A stretch of DNA of 64,000 nt from Carallia brachiata. Its lineage: Eukaryota > Streptophyta > Magnoliopsida > Malpighiales > Rhizophoraceae. The translations under genes and the position numbers were made by a program. The notes under the pieces were generated by a model, which was given only the letters and a program-made list of their open reading frames with translations, searched no databases and was not told the DNA's origin. Position 1 is the first letter of the stretch. Every line of letters starts with the position of its first letter. Below are positions 8,405-18,473 of this stretch, in pieces. The stretch is from NCBI GenBank assembly GCA_021464245.1, contig JADCRB010000046.1, forward strand, positions 2,739,214 to 2,803,213. The letters are read 5' to 3'.

Positions 8405-11053
8405 TCAGAAATTTACCATTGATTGGGCCGATTCGGACGCCTTCTTGGTCTGACACATGTAAGCGTTGTGAGTGTAGGCCTCCTGCACTAAGTATGGCCC
8501 ATCCCATTTGGAAGTAAGCTTGTCACCAGGCCGATGCTTCATGTTGATGGGCCGTCGCACTGCAAGAACAAGGTCTCCAACTTGAAAAGATCGAGGGCGG
8601 ACCCTGCGGTTGAATGTGTTGGTGAGCCGGGCTTGGTAGCACTCAAGTTGCTGTTGTGCTTCGAGCCTCCTTTCATCGAGAGCTTCTAACTCATCCAGAC
8701 GTAGGCGAGCATTCTCCTCCTGTGTGAGTCCTTCCAGAACCGCCATGCGCAGAGATGGAATCTGTGTTTCCAAAGGCAGTATTGCTTCAACACCGTAGAC
8801 AAGTGAGTATGGCGTCGCCTGTGTTGGAGTCCGGTAAGTTGTACGATACGCCCATAATGCCTCCGGAATTCTGTCATGCCAATCTCTTTTGGATTTAGAG
8901 ACTACCTTCCGCAACAGGTTGCATAAGGTCTTGTTGAATGCTTCGGCCAAGCCATTTGCTGGGGCATTGTACATGGATGATTTGTACTGCTTGAACTTGA
9001 ATTTCTCGCAAAGTTTGTCGATTAAACTGTTGTAGAACTGCTTACCATTATCTGTGATGATGAATCGAGGGACTCCATAGCGATAGATCAGCTGAGTCCG
9101 GATGAAATTGGCAACATGCTCCTTCTTTACCTCTCTAAGTGGAATGGCTTCAGCCCATTTTGAGAAGTAGTCGGTTGCTGCGAGGATGTACAGGTGACCC
9201 AGGGATGACTTTGGCAAGGGCCCCACTAAGTCGAGACCCCAAGCTTCAAAGGGCCAGGATGAGACAGTTGGATGCAGTGGCTCCGGTGGTTGATGTATGT
9301 AATTCGCATGAAATTGACAAGCTTGACAGGTTTTAGCAAACTCAATTGAATCACGTACCATGGTTGGCCAGTAGTATCCCATCCTTCTTAGTTGAAAGTG
9401 CAACTTAGGCCCCGATTGATGTCCGCCACAAACACCAGAATGTGCTTCAGTGAGAGCCTGTTTTGCCTCTTCATTGGCTAGGCAGCGAAGTAGAACTCCA
9501 TCAAAAGACCTTCGATACAGAGCATCCTTGAGATATATGAATCGGGGAGCTCGTCGTTGAATTTCTGTTTTATGACGACGATCTTCGGGCAGCTTCCCGT
9601 GCTGTAGGTAGTCAATGATTGGTTGGCGCCAATCCTCGTCCTCCGCTAGACGTACAGATACAGCGTTGGCTGCTGTAGTTTCTTCATCATCCTTTTGTGG
9701 CACTATCCATTTCTGACATACAGCAACAACTGTAGCCTGGATTTCTGACTTTGCAAGAGAAGTAGCCAGGTTAGCTAACGCGTCTGCCTGAGTGTTTTCT
9801 CGTCGAGGCACATGCTCCAAGGTGATGCTTTCAAATTCATCCATTAGCTGTCGAGCACGTTGATGGTAAGGCGCAAGGTCCTCTTTCTTCACGTCATACA
9901 ATCCTGTAAGTTGGTTGATGACGAGCTGGGAATCTCCATGGACTTCTATAGTTGGAATCTTCATATCGACAGCCATTTGAAGACCAATGATCAAAGCCTG
10001 GTATTCAGCAACATTATTTGAACATAACTCACCGAGAATGATAGCATATGGTAGTATTTGTCGTTGAGGAGTGACAAACACTATACCGGCACCAGCACCA
10101 TCACGCCTTGCTGCACCATCAAAGAACATCGTCCATGGTGGCAGTGTCTCAATGTAAAAGACCTCTTCATCTGGAAGATCATCTGTGAACTCCCAATCGG
10201 ATGGGATAGGGTGATCTGCAAGGAAGTCTGCTAGAGCTTGTCCTTTGACTGCTTTTTGAGGCACGTAGACAATGTCGTAGCTTTGTAGGATTACTGCCCA
10301 CTTGGCAAGTCGTCCTGACAAGATTGGTCTAGATAAGATATATTTGACAGGATCAGCTCTGGCAATGAGACGTACCGTGTGAGCTTGCATGTAGTGCCTC
10401 AGCTTGTCAATGGCAAAGAACAGTGCTAGACATGTCTTTTCAATGGGCGAATAACTCAGCTCCGGACCGTTTAGTGTTCTGCTCAAGTAGTACAGGGCAA
10501 CTTCCTTTCCCTGCTCGTTTTCCTGTGCAAGCAAGGCTCCCAAAGATCTTTCCTGCGCTGCAATGTAGAGAATCAACGACTTTCCTTGAATTGGAGCTCC
10601 CAGGACTGGTGGATTGGAAAGGTACTTCTTTATGCTCTCAAAGGCTTTGCTGCAAGCTTCGTCCCACTCGAAGTTGACATCCTTCTTCATCAACCGATGG
10701 AAAGGTTGACATCTCCCAGCTAAATTGGAGATGAAACGGCGAATGTAAGCCAGCTTTCCTTGTAGACTTCGCAGCTCGTGCAGGTTTTTAGGTTCAGGCA
10801 TCTTTTGAATTGCCTCAACCTTTGACTGATCAACTTCGATTCCACGATGGCGCACCACGAACCCAAGAAACTTTCCTGATGTGACACCGAATGCGCACTT
10901 GAGAGGGTTCATTTTGAGCTGATGCCTCCGAAGTCTTTCGAACACTGTCTTGAGATCCTCGAGGTGGTCTTTGCGCTTCTTAGTCTTTACAACTAAGTCA
11001 TCAACATAACATTCTACAATCTTGTGCAGCATGTCATCAAAAATTTTTTGCAT
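8405..11053 (-). CDS. Retrotransposon pol: RT C-terminal part, RNase H, archaeal-type RNase H, integrase
   Basis: An 882-residue open frame. It begins inside reverse transcriptase, with the catalytic YVDD at residues 16-19 and FLGFVV soon after. Residues 130-285 form the ordinary RT-linked RNase H, which looks degenerate (LYIAAQE where the catalytic aspartate is expected). Residues 305-430 form a second RNase H (MFFDGAARRDGAGAGIVF, VHGDSQLV, ENTQADALANLA), as in Tat-lineage elements. The integrase follows, with the zinc finger (HSGVCGGH...CQACQ), catalytic D in GLDLVGP, D in ITDNGKQF and E in LAEAFNK, then a C-terminal GDLVLAV segment. The frame is intact but lacks the RT N-terminus, which lies in another frame upstream (11037-11405), so the polyprotein is broken. 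Expression would depend on the upstream gag-pol transcript from the 5' LTR. Confidence 0.92.
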   Translation of the reverse strand: MQKIFDDMLHKIVECYVDDLVVKTKKRKDHLEDLKTVFERLRRHQLKMNPLKCAFGVTSGKFLGFVVRHRGIEVDQSKVEAIQKMPEPKNLHELRSLQGKLAYIRRFISNLAGRCQPFHRLMKKDVNFEWDEACSKAFESIKKYLSNPPVLGAPIQGKSLILYIAAQERSLGALLAQENEQGKEVALYYLSRTLNGPELSYSPIEKTCLALFFAIDKLRHYMQAHTVRLIARADPVKYILSRPILSGRLAKWAVILQSYDIVYVPQKAVKGQALADFLADHPIPSDWEFTDDLPDEEVFYIETLPPWTMFFDGAARRDGAGAGIVFVTPQRQILPYAIILGELCSNNVAEYQALIIGLQMAVDMKIPTIEVHGDSQLVINQLTGLYDVKKEDLAPYHQRARQLMDEFESITLEHVPRRENTQADALANLATSLAKSEIQATVVAVCQKWIVPQKDDEETTAANAVSVRLAEDEDWRQPIIDYLQHGKLPEDRRHKTEIQRRAPRFIYLKDALYRRSFDGVLLRCLANEEAKQALTEAHSGVCGGHQSGPKLHFQLRRMGYYWPTMVRDSIEFAKTCQACQFHANYIHQPPEPLHPTVSSWPFEAWGLDLVGPLPKSSLGHLYILAATDYFSKWAEAIPLREVKKEHVANFIRTQLIYRYGVPRFIITDNGKQFYNSLIDKLCEKFKFKQYKSSMYNAPANGLAEAFNKTLCNLLRKVVSKSKRDWHDRIPEALWAYRTTYRTPTQATPYSLVYGVEAILPLETQIPSLRMAVLEGLTQEENARLRLDELEALDERRLEAQQQLECYQARLTNTFNRRVRPRSFQVGDLVLAVRRPINMKHRPGDKLTSKWDGPYLVQEAYTHNAYMCQTKKASESAQSMVNF

Positions 11054-11405
11054 AGCACGTGATAAGTGGCGCCAGCATTTTTAATCCAAACGGCATAACT
11101 TTGTAGCAGTATATACCTTTTGGGGTGCGGAATGCTGTCAACTCCTCGTCTTCTGGTGCCATTCTGATTTGGTTATAGCCTGAAGAACCATCCATGAAAG
11201 ACAATGCTTCGTGACCCGTTGTTGCATCGACTGTGATCTCCGTTATGGGCAACGGAAAGTCATCTTTCGGGCAGGCCTTGTTAAGATCTCGAAAATCAAC
11301 ACATACCCTCAACTGTCCATTCTTCTTTCTTACCGGGACAATGTTGGCAATCCACGTTGGGTAGGTGACCTCTCGGATGAAGCCGGCATTGATCAGCTTG
11401 TTCAC
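11037..11405 (-). pseudogene. Reverse transcriptase N-terminal half, frameshifted
   Basis: Encodes the RT finger/palm start: INAGFIREVTYPTWIANIV, VRKKNGQLRVCVDFRDLNKA, SFMDGSSGYNQI and the VMPFGLK block. Directly after GLK the frame shifts, reading MLAPLITCYAKNF. This overlaps and then leaves the frame of the 8405-11053 ORF, so one base has been lost or gained at about 11060-11090. The upstream junction to the 11402-11968 frame is also shifted. Confidence 0.85.
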
Positions 11406-11968
11406 CTCCTCCTCGATTTGTGGAATGAGTTCCGGGCGGAACCGTCGTTGTGGCTGCTTGACAGAACGACACCCTTCTTTACTGCTAGACGATGCACCGC
11501 AATTTTTGGGTCAAGTCCAGGCATTTCTTTGTAACTCCATGCGAACACGTCCCTGTATTGACTTAATACCTGAACATATTCTTGCTCTTCTTCTGCAGTA
11601 AGTAAAGCACTTACAAATGTAGGTCGAGGATCTTCCGGAGAGCCAAGATTGACCTCCTTGAGTTCATCAACAGTTGCTTGGCCACCATCTTCAAGTTCCG
11701 GGGGAGCCTCCTTCACTTCACCATCTGATGAGTCGGAATCAGCCTCCTCGCTAATTGTGACATGAAATGCAGAACCTCTGACTTCACCTTCTTTGTTTGA
11801 CTGGATAAGCCTGTCTTGTTTGGTGGTGGTGGTGATGGCACGTGCATCAGCTGCTCGGCTTCGGCTCTTTAGCGTGATCCGCACAGGTGACTTCTCCTGA
11901 TAGCCTAAGCCAGGTCGGGACTGTGATGTTTGAGAAGCGGCGCCATGTGTGGACGGCAGCGTACCCAT
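11402..11968 (-). pseudogene. pol N-terminal segment upstream of RT, frameshifted
   Basis: Acidic, Ser/Asp/Glu-rich region followed by EEEQEYVQVLSQYRDVFAWS and EMPGLDPKIAVHRL. This is the stretch that normally precedes RT in Ty3/gypsy polyproteins. The C-terminal end (VVLSSSHNDGSARN) leaves the expected frame before the RT finger block, marking a second indel near 11450-11480. It is part of the same polyprotein as the flanking pieces. Confidence 0.75.
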
Positions 11969-12860
11969 TGTGCTCGGGTTTGAAAGTCATAGCCCGCCTT
12001 TGCCAAAAGCTTGTATGCATTAGGATCAAATCCTTCATGTGTTCTTCTTTCTGGAAGTGAGCCGCCTTCGACTGCCCCGTGTATGTTTTTGGGACGAAAG
12101 CCTTTTAATGGTTTTGAAGAAAACCGGCTCAATCTTTGGTATCGGCAGAGTGTAAGTCTCCTTCAGGTTGTGCAGCTCCTTTGTTTTGGGTTGGCTATGT
12201 CCTTGCTCCTGTTAGATCAATACAATAAGAGAAGGGGGTTGACCTTCTGAGCGTCGTGACTTGGCACATAGCGTAGGACTGGAGTGGAGCTTGAAGATGC
12301 AACATCCTTCGGACGGAGTTCAGCAGGCTGTGGCAGCTTTTCATTTGTTGGAGCCTGGGGTTGGGCATGGCAGGTTCTTCGACAGCTTTTCCCTTTTTGT
12401 GGATGCCCCCAGTCCAAGTAGCTTTTGATGGAATGATCTCCGGATTGTCTGTGTCGTGTAGAAGACTGCATCGCCAAATGTGATTCAGCATCATCGAACG
12501 GCTTTAAGTCAGCATTGACCTTTTGAACGCCACCATGTAGTACTTGAAGCACTGATGCAGGCTTGAGAGCACAACTCCATTTCCATGAATCCATGGTCGT
12601 CCTAGCAACATCTTATATGTGGTACGTGCATCGATCACGTGAAATAAGTGCTAGAAGTGAGATTACCGATAGTTAGCTCCAAGCGAATCATCCCAATTGC
12701 TTTCTGTCCTCCTTGATTAAAGCCATGAATCATCAAGCGGCTGTCTGATAATTCATCAATCCGATGCCGAGCTCCTTATGGTGGATTTTGGGATAATATT
12801 GACTGCTGAGCCATCGTCGATCAGAATACGTCGGACCTTCTGTTCTTCTCACATAGCCTG
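11969..12860 (-). pseudogene. Degenerate protease-RT linker of element B
   Basis: Conceptual minus-strand fragments include a [20 protein letters not shown] block (within 12217-12594). This is typical of the linker after the protease in this group. No frame stays open through the region, and several single-base shifts are evident when compared between neighbouring frames. Confidence 0.55.
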
Positions 12861-13792
12861 ATACATACAGCGGCCGATTGTGGGGTTTGGACCCCAGCAG
12901 GAGATCCTCATCTGAAAATGAGATAGCAGAGTAACATCCGACGTGATTTTGGCCGTCTGTTGCTCCGCTGAGTTAGAATCATTTGATGACAGAGGTTCAG
13001 CTGAGGTCTGGAGAGTATTGCCGACTTGATTTTTCCACACTTCTGTTTTTGCAAAGCTATAAACAGCTGAGGGTTAGCGAGAAGGGTTTGAAGAGCCTTC
13101 ATATACCTTCTCCGTTGTCGACTTTTTGTTGTCGAGCGGCTCCTCCTTACGGTGTGTCACCTCTCTGATGGTTTTGAAGTGATGGTGGTCTGGTTGCCGA
13201 GGTTATGCCTTCCTGGTCCAGAATGATTTTATTCTGGCTTTTGAGCTTCATGATTAGCTCCTTCAGGACGAAACACTTCTCGGTTGGATGACTTACTATC
13301 CGGTGATATTTGCAGAATCTCGGATCGCTGACTCGATCCTTTTCATTGGCCGCTTTGCACTCTGGGAGTTCGATCAGCTTTGCCTCCAGAGTTGTTCAAG
13401 AATGTCGGGACGTCTGAGTCGGGAATGGATACTGTTCTGCTCCAACTCTCGCAATGTCACCTTCCGCCTTCCTGTTGTTTTGGAGTTATTTGGGTCGGAG
13501 GGATTTACCTTAGCTTTGGCGCCACTTTTACTGGTGCGGCTTCAACAGTCATCACTTCTTTCCTTTTCCGAAACTGTGGGTTTCTTAATCTCCCTTCTGC
13601 CCCCTTGCTGGTCCAACTGGATGGACCATGCCTCCAAGGTCTGGATGCTTATCTCCTATCATGTGCGCGGGTCGCCATTCTTCGAAGTTCGGGGTTTAAC
13701 ACCCTGCAGGATGTATAACAGCTCCCAATGCATTCCTTGGATGCATCTCCACGGCAGAAGTCTCCGTCGGCGATCTTTGCGTCCAAGCTGAG
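12725..13792 (-). repeat. Second copy of a duplicated gag-protease segment, error-rich
   Basis: This block repeats 13796-14865 in the same orientation, from the protease region through the gag C-terminus. Relative to that copy and to element A it has many single-base losses, mostly in short homopolymers (for example in the stretches at 13380-13450 and 13600-13700). It ends exactly at the N at 13793. A real tandem duplication is possible, but the error pattern and the N favour overlap of a poor-quality contig end. Confidence 0.75.
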
Positions 13793-13793
13793 N
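13793..13793. other. Single N: probable assembly join
   Basis: One undetermined base between the two copies of the gag-protease segment. Sequence to its left ends in mid-gag; sequence to its right restarts in the protease-linker region. It most likely marks a contig junction with a nominal gap. Confidence 0.8.
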
Positions 13794-13843
13794 TGAATCA
13801 TCAGGCGGCTGTCTGATAATTCATCAACCGATGCCGAGCTCCT

Positions 13844-14411
13844 TTATGGTGGATTTGGGATAATATTGACTGCTGAACCATCGTCGATCAGAATACGTCG
13901 ACCTTCTGTTCTCTCACATAGCCTGATACATACAGCGGCCGATTGTGGGGTTTGGACCCCAGCAGAGATCCTCATCTGAAAATGAGATAGCAGAGTAACA
14001 TCCGACGTGATTTTGGTCCGCTGTTGCTCCGCTGAGTTAGACTCATTTGATGGCTGTGATTCAGCTGAGGTCTGGAGAGTATTGCTGACTTGATTTTGCC
14101 ACACTTCTGTTGATTGCAAAGCTAAACAGCTGAGGGTTAGCGAGAAGGGTTTGGAGAGCTTCATATACCTTCTCCGTTGTCGACTTTTTGTTGTCGAGCG
14201 GCTCCTCCTTACGGTGTGTCACTTCTGATGGTTTTGAAGTGATGGTGGTCTGGTTTGCAGAGGTTATGCCTTCCTGGTCCAGAATGATTTTATTCTGGCT
14301 TTTGAGCTTCATGATTAGCTCCTTCAGGACGAAACACTTCTCGGTTGGATGACTTACTATCCGGTGATATTTGCAGAATCTCGGATCGCTGACTCGATCC
14401 TTTTCATTCAT
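13844..14411 (-). pseudogene. gag C-terminal / aspartic protease region of element B
   Basis: Minus-strand 14411-14061 encodes FCKYHRIVSHPTEKCFVLKE, a Cys/His cluster typical of the gag C-terminus in this group. The overlapping 14164-13844 frame contains RRILIDDGSAVNIIP, the protease active-site region (D-x-G-S/A). The two frames are joined by an indel, and the segment is duplicated at 12850-13330. The protease would cleave the gag-pol polyprotein. Confidence 0.7.
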
Positions 14412-14621
14412 TCGGCCGCTTGCACTCTGGGAGTTCGATCAGCTTCGCCTCCAGGAGTTGTCAAGGATGTCGGACGTCTGAGTCGGGGAATGGATACTGC
14501 TTCTGCTCCCTCAATCGCAATGTCACCTTCCGCCTTTCCTGTTGTTTTGGCTGAGTTATTTGGGTCGGAGGATTTACCTTAGCTTTGGCGCCCACTTTTA
14601 CTGGTGCGGCTTCAACAGTCA

Positions 14622-15923
14622 TCACTTCTTTCCTTTTCCGGAGCTGTTGGGTTTCTTAATCTCCCTTCTGCCCCCTTGCTGGTCCAACTGGATGGGAACC
14701 GTGCCTCCGGAAGTCTGGATGCTTATCTCCATATCATGTGCGCGGGTCGCCAGTTCTTCGAAAGTTCGGGGTTTGACACCCTGCAGGATGTATAACAGCT
14801 CCCAATGCATTCCCTGGATGCACATCTCTACGGCAGAAGTCTCCGTCAGACGATCTTTGCAGTCCAAGCTGAGGGCACGCCATCTGTTGATGTATTCGAC
14901 AACGGGCTCTCCTTTTCTTTGTTTGGTGCTGGTAAGCTCCATCATACTTACCGTCCTTCGAGTGCTGAAAAATCTGTTGAGGAACTCTCGTTGTAGCTGT
15001 TCCCAACTGTCGATCGATTCTGGTTCAAGATTTATGAACCAGGTGAAAGCGGTCTCCCTGAGTGAACGAACAAACTGCTTCACCAAGAGATCTCCGTAAG
15101 TCCCTGCGTTGTTGCAGGTTTCAACGAAGTGGGCGATGTGCTGTTTGGGATCGCCTCGTCCGTCGAATTGTTGAAATTTGGGCGGTTGGTAGCCCAAGGG
15201 CATGTTGAGACTTTCGATCCGTCTGGTGTACGGTTTGACGTACATCTGTGATCCTTGGAAGGATGTAGCTTGTTGCAGTCGGATCGTATTGGCTATCATT
15301 TCCTGCAATTGTTGAACAGATAGCGAAGCTACAGAATTTGAGGGTGGCAGCTGTGTAGAACTACCTGGTCGCTTTTCTGCAGGGAAGACGTCGGCTGGTG
15401 TGGCTTCTGGAGTGAAACCGGGTGGATATGGTTGCTCCTCGCGGATTTCGGGATCAACTTGGATCGGGGCTTTTCCTTTGAGAGCTGCGATCTGTTGATC
15501 TTTTTCCTCGACGACTCTGATCAGCTGCAAAATTTTGTTCTCCAATTCTGAAATCCTTTCCTCTGTGCTGGTTGTGTTGGTCATCATGACGGCAACAGAT
15601 GAGGCTCCGGGAAAGGCTGGGGGAGAAAACTCTTCTGATTCTTCTGTGTGGGTTGGATTTTGTTGAGCAGGTTTCGTCGTGTTGCCCCCGATTTCGATCG
15701 GGGTGGGTGATCGACTCCTCCATGCGGCAAGAGAGTCAGGGGAGAGATCCTGTTGTGCAAGCTGTGGACTCTCCATTTCGACATTTTGTCGGGTTTGGAC
15801 GGCAAGAAATTGTGTCCGTCCCCGGGTTTCTGGACCTGCGTACCCAGGTAGGGTAGTTGATGCAGGCAATGGAGCCGTTGCCTTCTTTTTTGTGGCAGCA
15901 GTTGTACTCCTTTTCGGTGCCAT
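14622..15923 (-). CDS. Retrotransposon gag polyprotein (433 aa, C-terminus frameshifted)
   Basis: Open from ATG at 15921-15923 (MAPKRSTTAATKKK). The basic N-terminus is followed by a Pro/Ser-rich region, a predicted coiled coil around residues 118-150 (RISELENKILQLIRVVEEK), and the Retrotrans_gag core around residues 245-370. That core contains PPKFQQFDGRGDP, HIAHFVETC, SLRETAFTWFINL and SWEQLQREFLNRF. The frame ends in a Lys-rich GKGKK. In element A the following linker (439-669) is open, so the natural gag continues beyond this stop and was cut by a frameshift near 14620-14640. Gag forms the virus-like particle that packages element RNA in the cytoplasm. Confidence 0.9.
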   Translation of the reverse strand: MAPKRSTTAATKKKATAPLPASTTLPGYAGPETRGRTQFLAVQTRQNVEMESPQLAQQDLSPDSLAAWRSRSPTPIEIGGNTTKPAQQNPTHTEESEEFSPPAFPGASSVAVMMTNTTSTEERISELENKILQLIRVVEEKDQQIAALKGKAPIQVDPEIREEQPYPPGFTPEATPADVFPAEKRPGSSTQLPPSNSVASLSVQQLQEMIANTIRLQQATSFQGSQMYVKPYTRRIESLNMPLGYQPPKFQQFDGRGDPKQHIAHFVETCNNAGTYGDLLVKQFVRSLRETAFTWFINLEPESIDSWEQLQREFLNRFFSTRRTVSMMELTSTKQRKGEPVVEYINRWRALSLDCKDRLTETSAVEMCIQGMHWELLYILQGVKPRTFEELATRAHDMEISIQTSGGTVPIQLDQQGGRREIKKPNSSGKGKK

Positions 15924-15941
15924 TTGATGTGCTGAACACCT

Positions 15942-15945
<4 letters not shown>

Positions 15946-15981
<36 letters not shown>

Positions 15982-16200
15982 TTTTTTACTTTTTTTTTTT
16001 TTTACTTTTTTTTTACTTTTTACTTTTTTACTTTTTTTCTTTTTTACTTTTTACTTTTACTTTTTTTTTTTTTACTTTTTTACTTTTACTTTTTTTTTTT
16101 ACTTTTTTTTTTTACTTTTTTTTTTTTACTTTTTACTTTTTTTTTTTTTTACTTTTTACTCTCGGCTCCCCTTTTACCTCTTTTTTTTTTTTTTTTTTTT
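15946..16200. repeat. T-rich simple repeat in the element B leader
   Basis: Runs of 5-25 T separated by AC, so in element sense an A-rich leader of the (A)nGT type between the primer site and the gag start. Element A has a related TTTC/TTTG-rich leader at 2000-2170, so a polypurine 5' leader is a family trait. Confidence 0.9.
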
Positions 16201-16230
16201 TTTACGGAACAAGAGATGGGAGGTGAAGAT

Positions 16231-16248
16231 GTCCCACCGAGCGTGCCA
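16231..16248 (-). other. Putative primer binding site of element B
   Basis: Minus strand reads TGGCACGCTCGGTGGGAC, 6 bp inside the 5' LTR, and is nearly identical to the element A site. The cognate tRNA was not identified. Confidence 0.55.
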
Positions 16249-16254
16249 AAAATT

Positions 16255-16671
16255 TGTAAAGCGTAAATTTCGAGTCTAAAATAATTAAACTTGAAAATAC
16301 AAAAATAAATTACAAATAAAAATTTGTAAAGTAAAAGAAAATTTACGTGGGGTCGATCTCCGTAGATCCTCCGATTAGTGTTCCTTTTTTTTTTTTGACT
16401 CCGTCAAGGGCTGCACGAGCTTGATCTGGACAGAAATAATTTCCACCGCTTTTTCTTGAACTGGATAGACTGAAACTGTGTCTGATTTGGATGTTTTGAC
16501 TACGTTTAGGAACCGTAGAGACTCGATTTGAGCTGATCTGACTTAATTTCACCGAGGGTCGAATGGACTTGTTCTCGGATGAGTTGCCTGAATTTTGCTG
16601 AGGGCCGTATGAGGCTTAATCTCAGCCGGATTTGTAATATTTTGATTTTTTTTTTTTTACTATCTCTCTCC

Positions 16672-16702
<31 letters not shown>

Positions 16703-16920
16703 TTTCTTTTTTTTTTTCCTTGCGCTGCGCTGCTCTTCCTTTCTTTTTTTCCTTTTTTTTGCTCTCTGCCCTCTTCTCCTTTCTGGCTCTTCAATTAATT
16801 GGGGAGGCCATTTATAGGCCTCCCCTAAGCCTGCCTGCCACCAACCAAATGGTTGGTGGCATAAATTAATTAGGTTGGCAGCTGCCAACCTTCAAGGTTG
16901 GCGGCTGCCAACCATATACT

Positions 16921-16968
<48 letters not shown>

Positions 16969-16978
16969 TTAGTTTACA
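16255..16978 (-). repeat. 5' LTR of element B (724 bp), different subfamily
   Basis: The plus-strand view begins TGTAAAGCGTAAATTTCGA and ends ATTAGTTTACA. The first roughly 390 bp match the other two LTRs, then the sequence diverges completely at about 16650. The TATA region (minus strand CCTATAAATG, 16809-16818) lies inside a 9-bp perfect inverted repeat (GGGGAGGCC and GGCCTCCCC). It is followed by palindromes GGTTGGCAGCTGCCAACC (16883-16900) and a related GGTTGGCGGCTGCCAACC. A long T run occupies 16922-16965. Confidence 0.85.
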
Positions 16979-18473
16979 CTTATCTTCGTTTTCTAATTGC
17001 ATGAATAAGTCAGCCCCTGGCACCTGATTAAATTGAAACTGCTCTGCTGATTTTATTCAACTCAGTCAAGTGATGCGGCCTTATATTAACCCTTGCATAA
17101 ATGGTTTTGGTCCTCTCCCAGAAAGCAACAATGTCACAAATCCATAAAACAAATACATTTGCAGCTGCCCTTTTAGACTGAGAAGTCTACTATTTGCTCT
17201 GCCATATTCCTTTTTTTAAACTTTCTATCGGATATGATATTTAGGTCAATTTTCTTGCACGGTGGTCTACTTCCACCGTTTGGATATATAAAAATCGTCC
17301 ATGTTGAACAAATTAGCTGCTTGTGACATGTATTGAACCTTAGTCAACGAGGCGGCATCGAAACGTACTTAAATTATTTTGTAAGCTATCGATAATACTC
17401 AACTATATATTTATTATAGTTTAATTATATTCAATAATTTAAAATTTTAGTTTTAATAAATTTTGACATGATATTAAACTATATATGACCAAAGAATCAT
17501 CAGTTACTTTTTTCATACTTAGTCTAAAAAAATTACCGCGTTAAAATGTGTACAGAAATTTAATATGCAATTTAAATTTTTGGATTGCGTAATCTTTTGT
17601 GGGTATTGAACAGTATTACTATTGTTTGACAAGGAAAAAAATCTGTGCAGAGAATACATTGCATGTGCATTAAATTTTAAAATAGAAACATGTGCATGGA
17701 GTACATTAATAGCATGCGTTGTTATTTCGAAAAGGTCCAACTTGACGGGCATTTTTTTTATTGAATGTTCAAAGTCATGGTTAGATGATCCTGTTAATTA
17801 TTAATCATGGACGAATATAATCCAAATTAATTTGTTGCACATTTGTCCACACGCGGCATACATGGCGCACGTGAAACACACTCGCATGATGCATGTCATG
17901 GCGATTTGTCCAGGGATGGCGACGTGGTGTCCTTAGCTTGGACCTTTTTGTTTGTTTGTCTTTTTTTGGGAGTTTTGGCAAACAAGTTCAGCATATATGT
18001 TCTTGACCGTGACATGGAAAATTACATATCTCTTATTTTTTTAATAAAAAAACAAGTAAGCTAACATCTTACTATTTGTCAGGATGAGTTATTATGAATC
18101 ACCATAACAGGTAGAGATCGTTATTTTCACTGAATTTGTGAAAAAGTATATTCTAAGAGAATAGAAATCGAAAAAAGTTTTCACAAGTCTTATTAGTAAA
18201 TTGTGCGGTGACCTCACAAATTAAATGTAAGTTAATCCCAATATTTAAGGTGAGAGTTTAAATCTATAATCTATCATTTAAAATAGAGTCCTTTTCCAAT
18301 CAAATTAAAACTATTAAATCAGAAATTTCCACCTCAACAGCGATTAGTGAATTTTTTGCGCCTTTGTCTGTTTATCACAGAAAATTGATATTTCTGACTC
18401 TCTCAAAAGTTTATAACTGAATACACCTTTTTGTCGTTCTATTAAAAAATATATATATTTATTTATCTTTTTT
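16979..18473. other. Intergenic spacer without recognised genes
   Basis: AT-rich sequence upstream of DXR. No transporter exons continue here after element B, and no conserved ORF or tRNA was seen. A GCACGTGA G-box-like block occurs near 17861-17868, about 2.2 kb before the DXR start; its function is unknown. Confidence 0.6.

Larger units (their letters stand above)
5388..16978 (-). mobile_element. Ty3/gypsy Tat-type LTR retrotransposon B carrying a homeodomain ORF
   Basis: Minus-strand order: 5' LTR (16255-16978), primer site (16231-16248), poly-pyrimidine leader, gag (15923-14622), protease region, RT, RNase H, second RNase H, integrase (to 8405), a WOX-type homeodomain ORF (8025-7456), another small ORF, polypurine tract and 3' LTR (6317-5388). 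The archaeal-type second RNase H domain places it in the Tat group (Ogre/Retand relatives), which are known for extra ORFs. Frameshifts in gag-pol make it non-autonomous as read, though some may be sequencing errors. The LTRs are of different subfamilies and the flanking pentamers differ (AATAC at 5383-5387, CTTAT at 16979-16983). The locus is therefore either a recombinant of two elements or an assembly chimera. Confidence 0.85.

Noticed and set aside
13288..15099. Several plus-strand ORFs of 100-185 codons
   Set aside because: They lie antisense to gag and protease sequence and recur wherever that sequence recurs, so they are shadows.
15857..16279. 140-codon plus-strand Phe-rich ORF
   Set aside because: Low-complexity translation of the T-rich leader of element B, antisense to the element.
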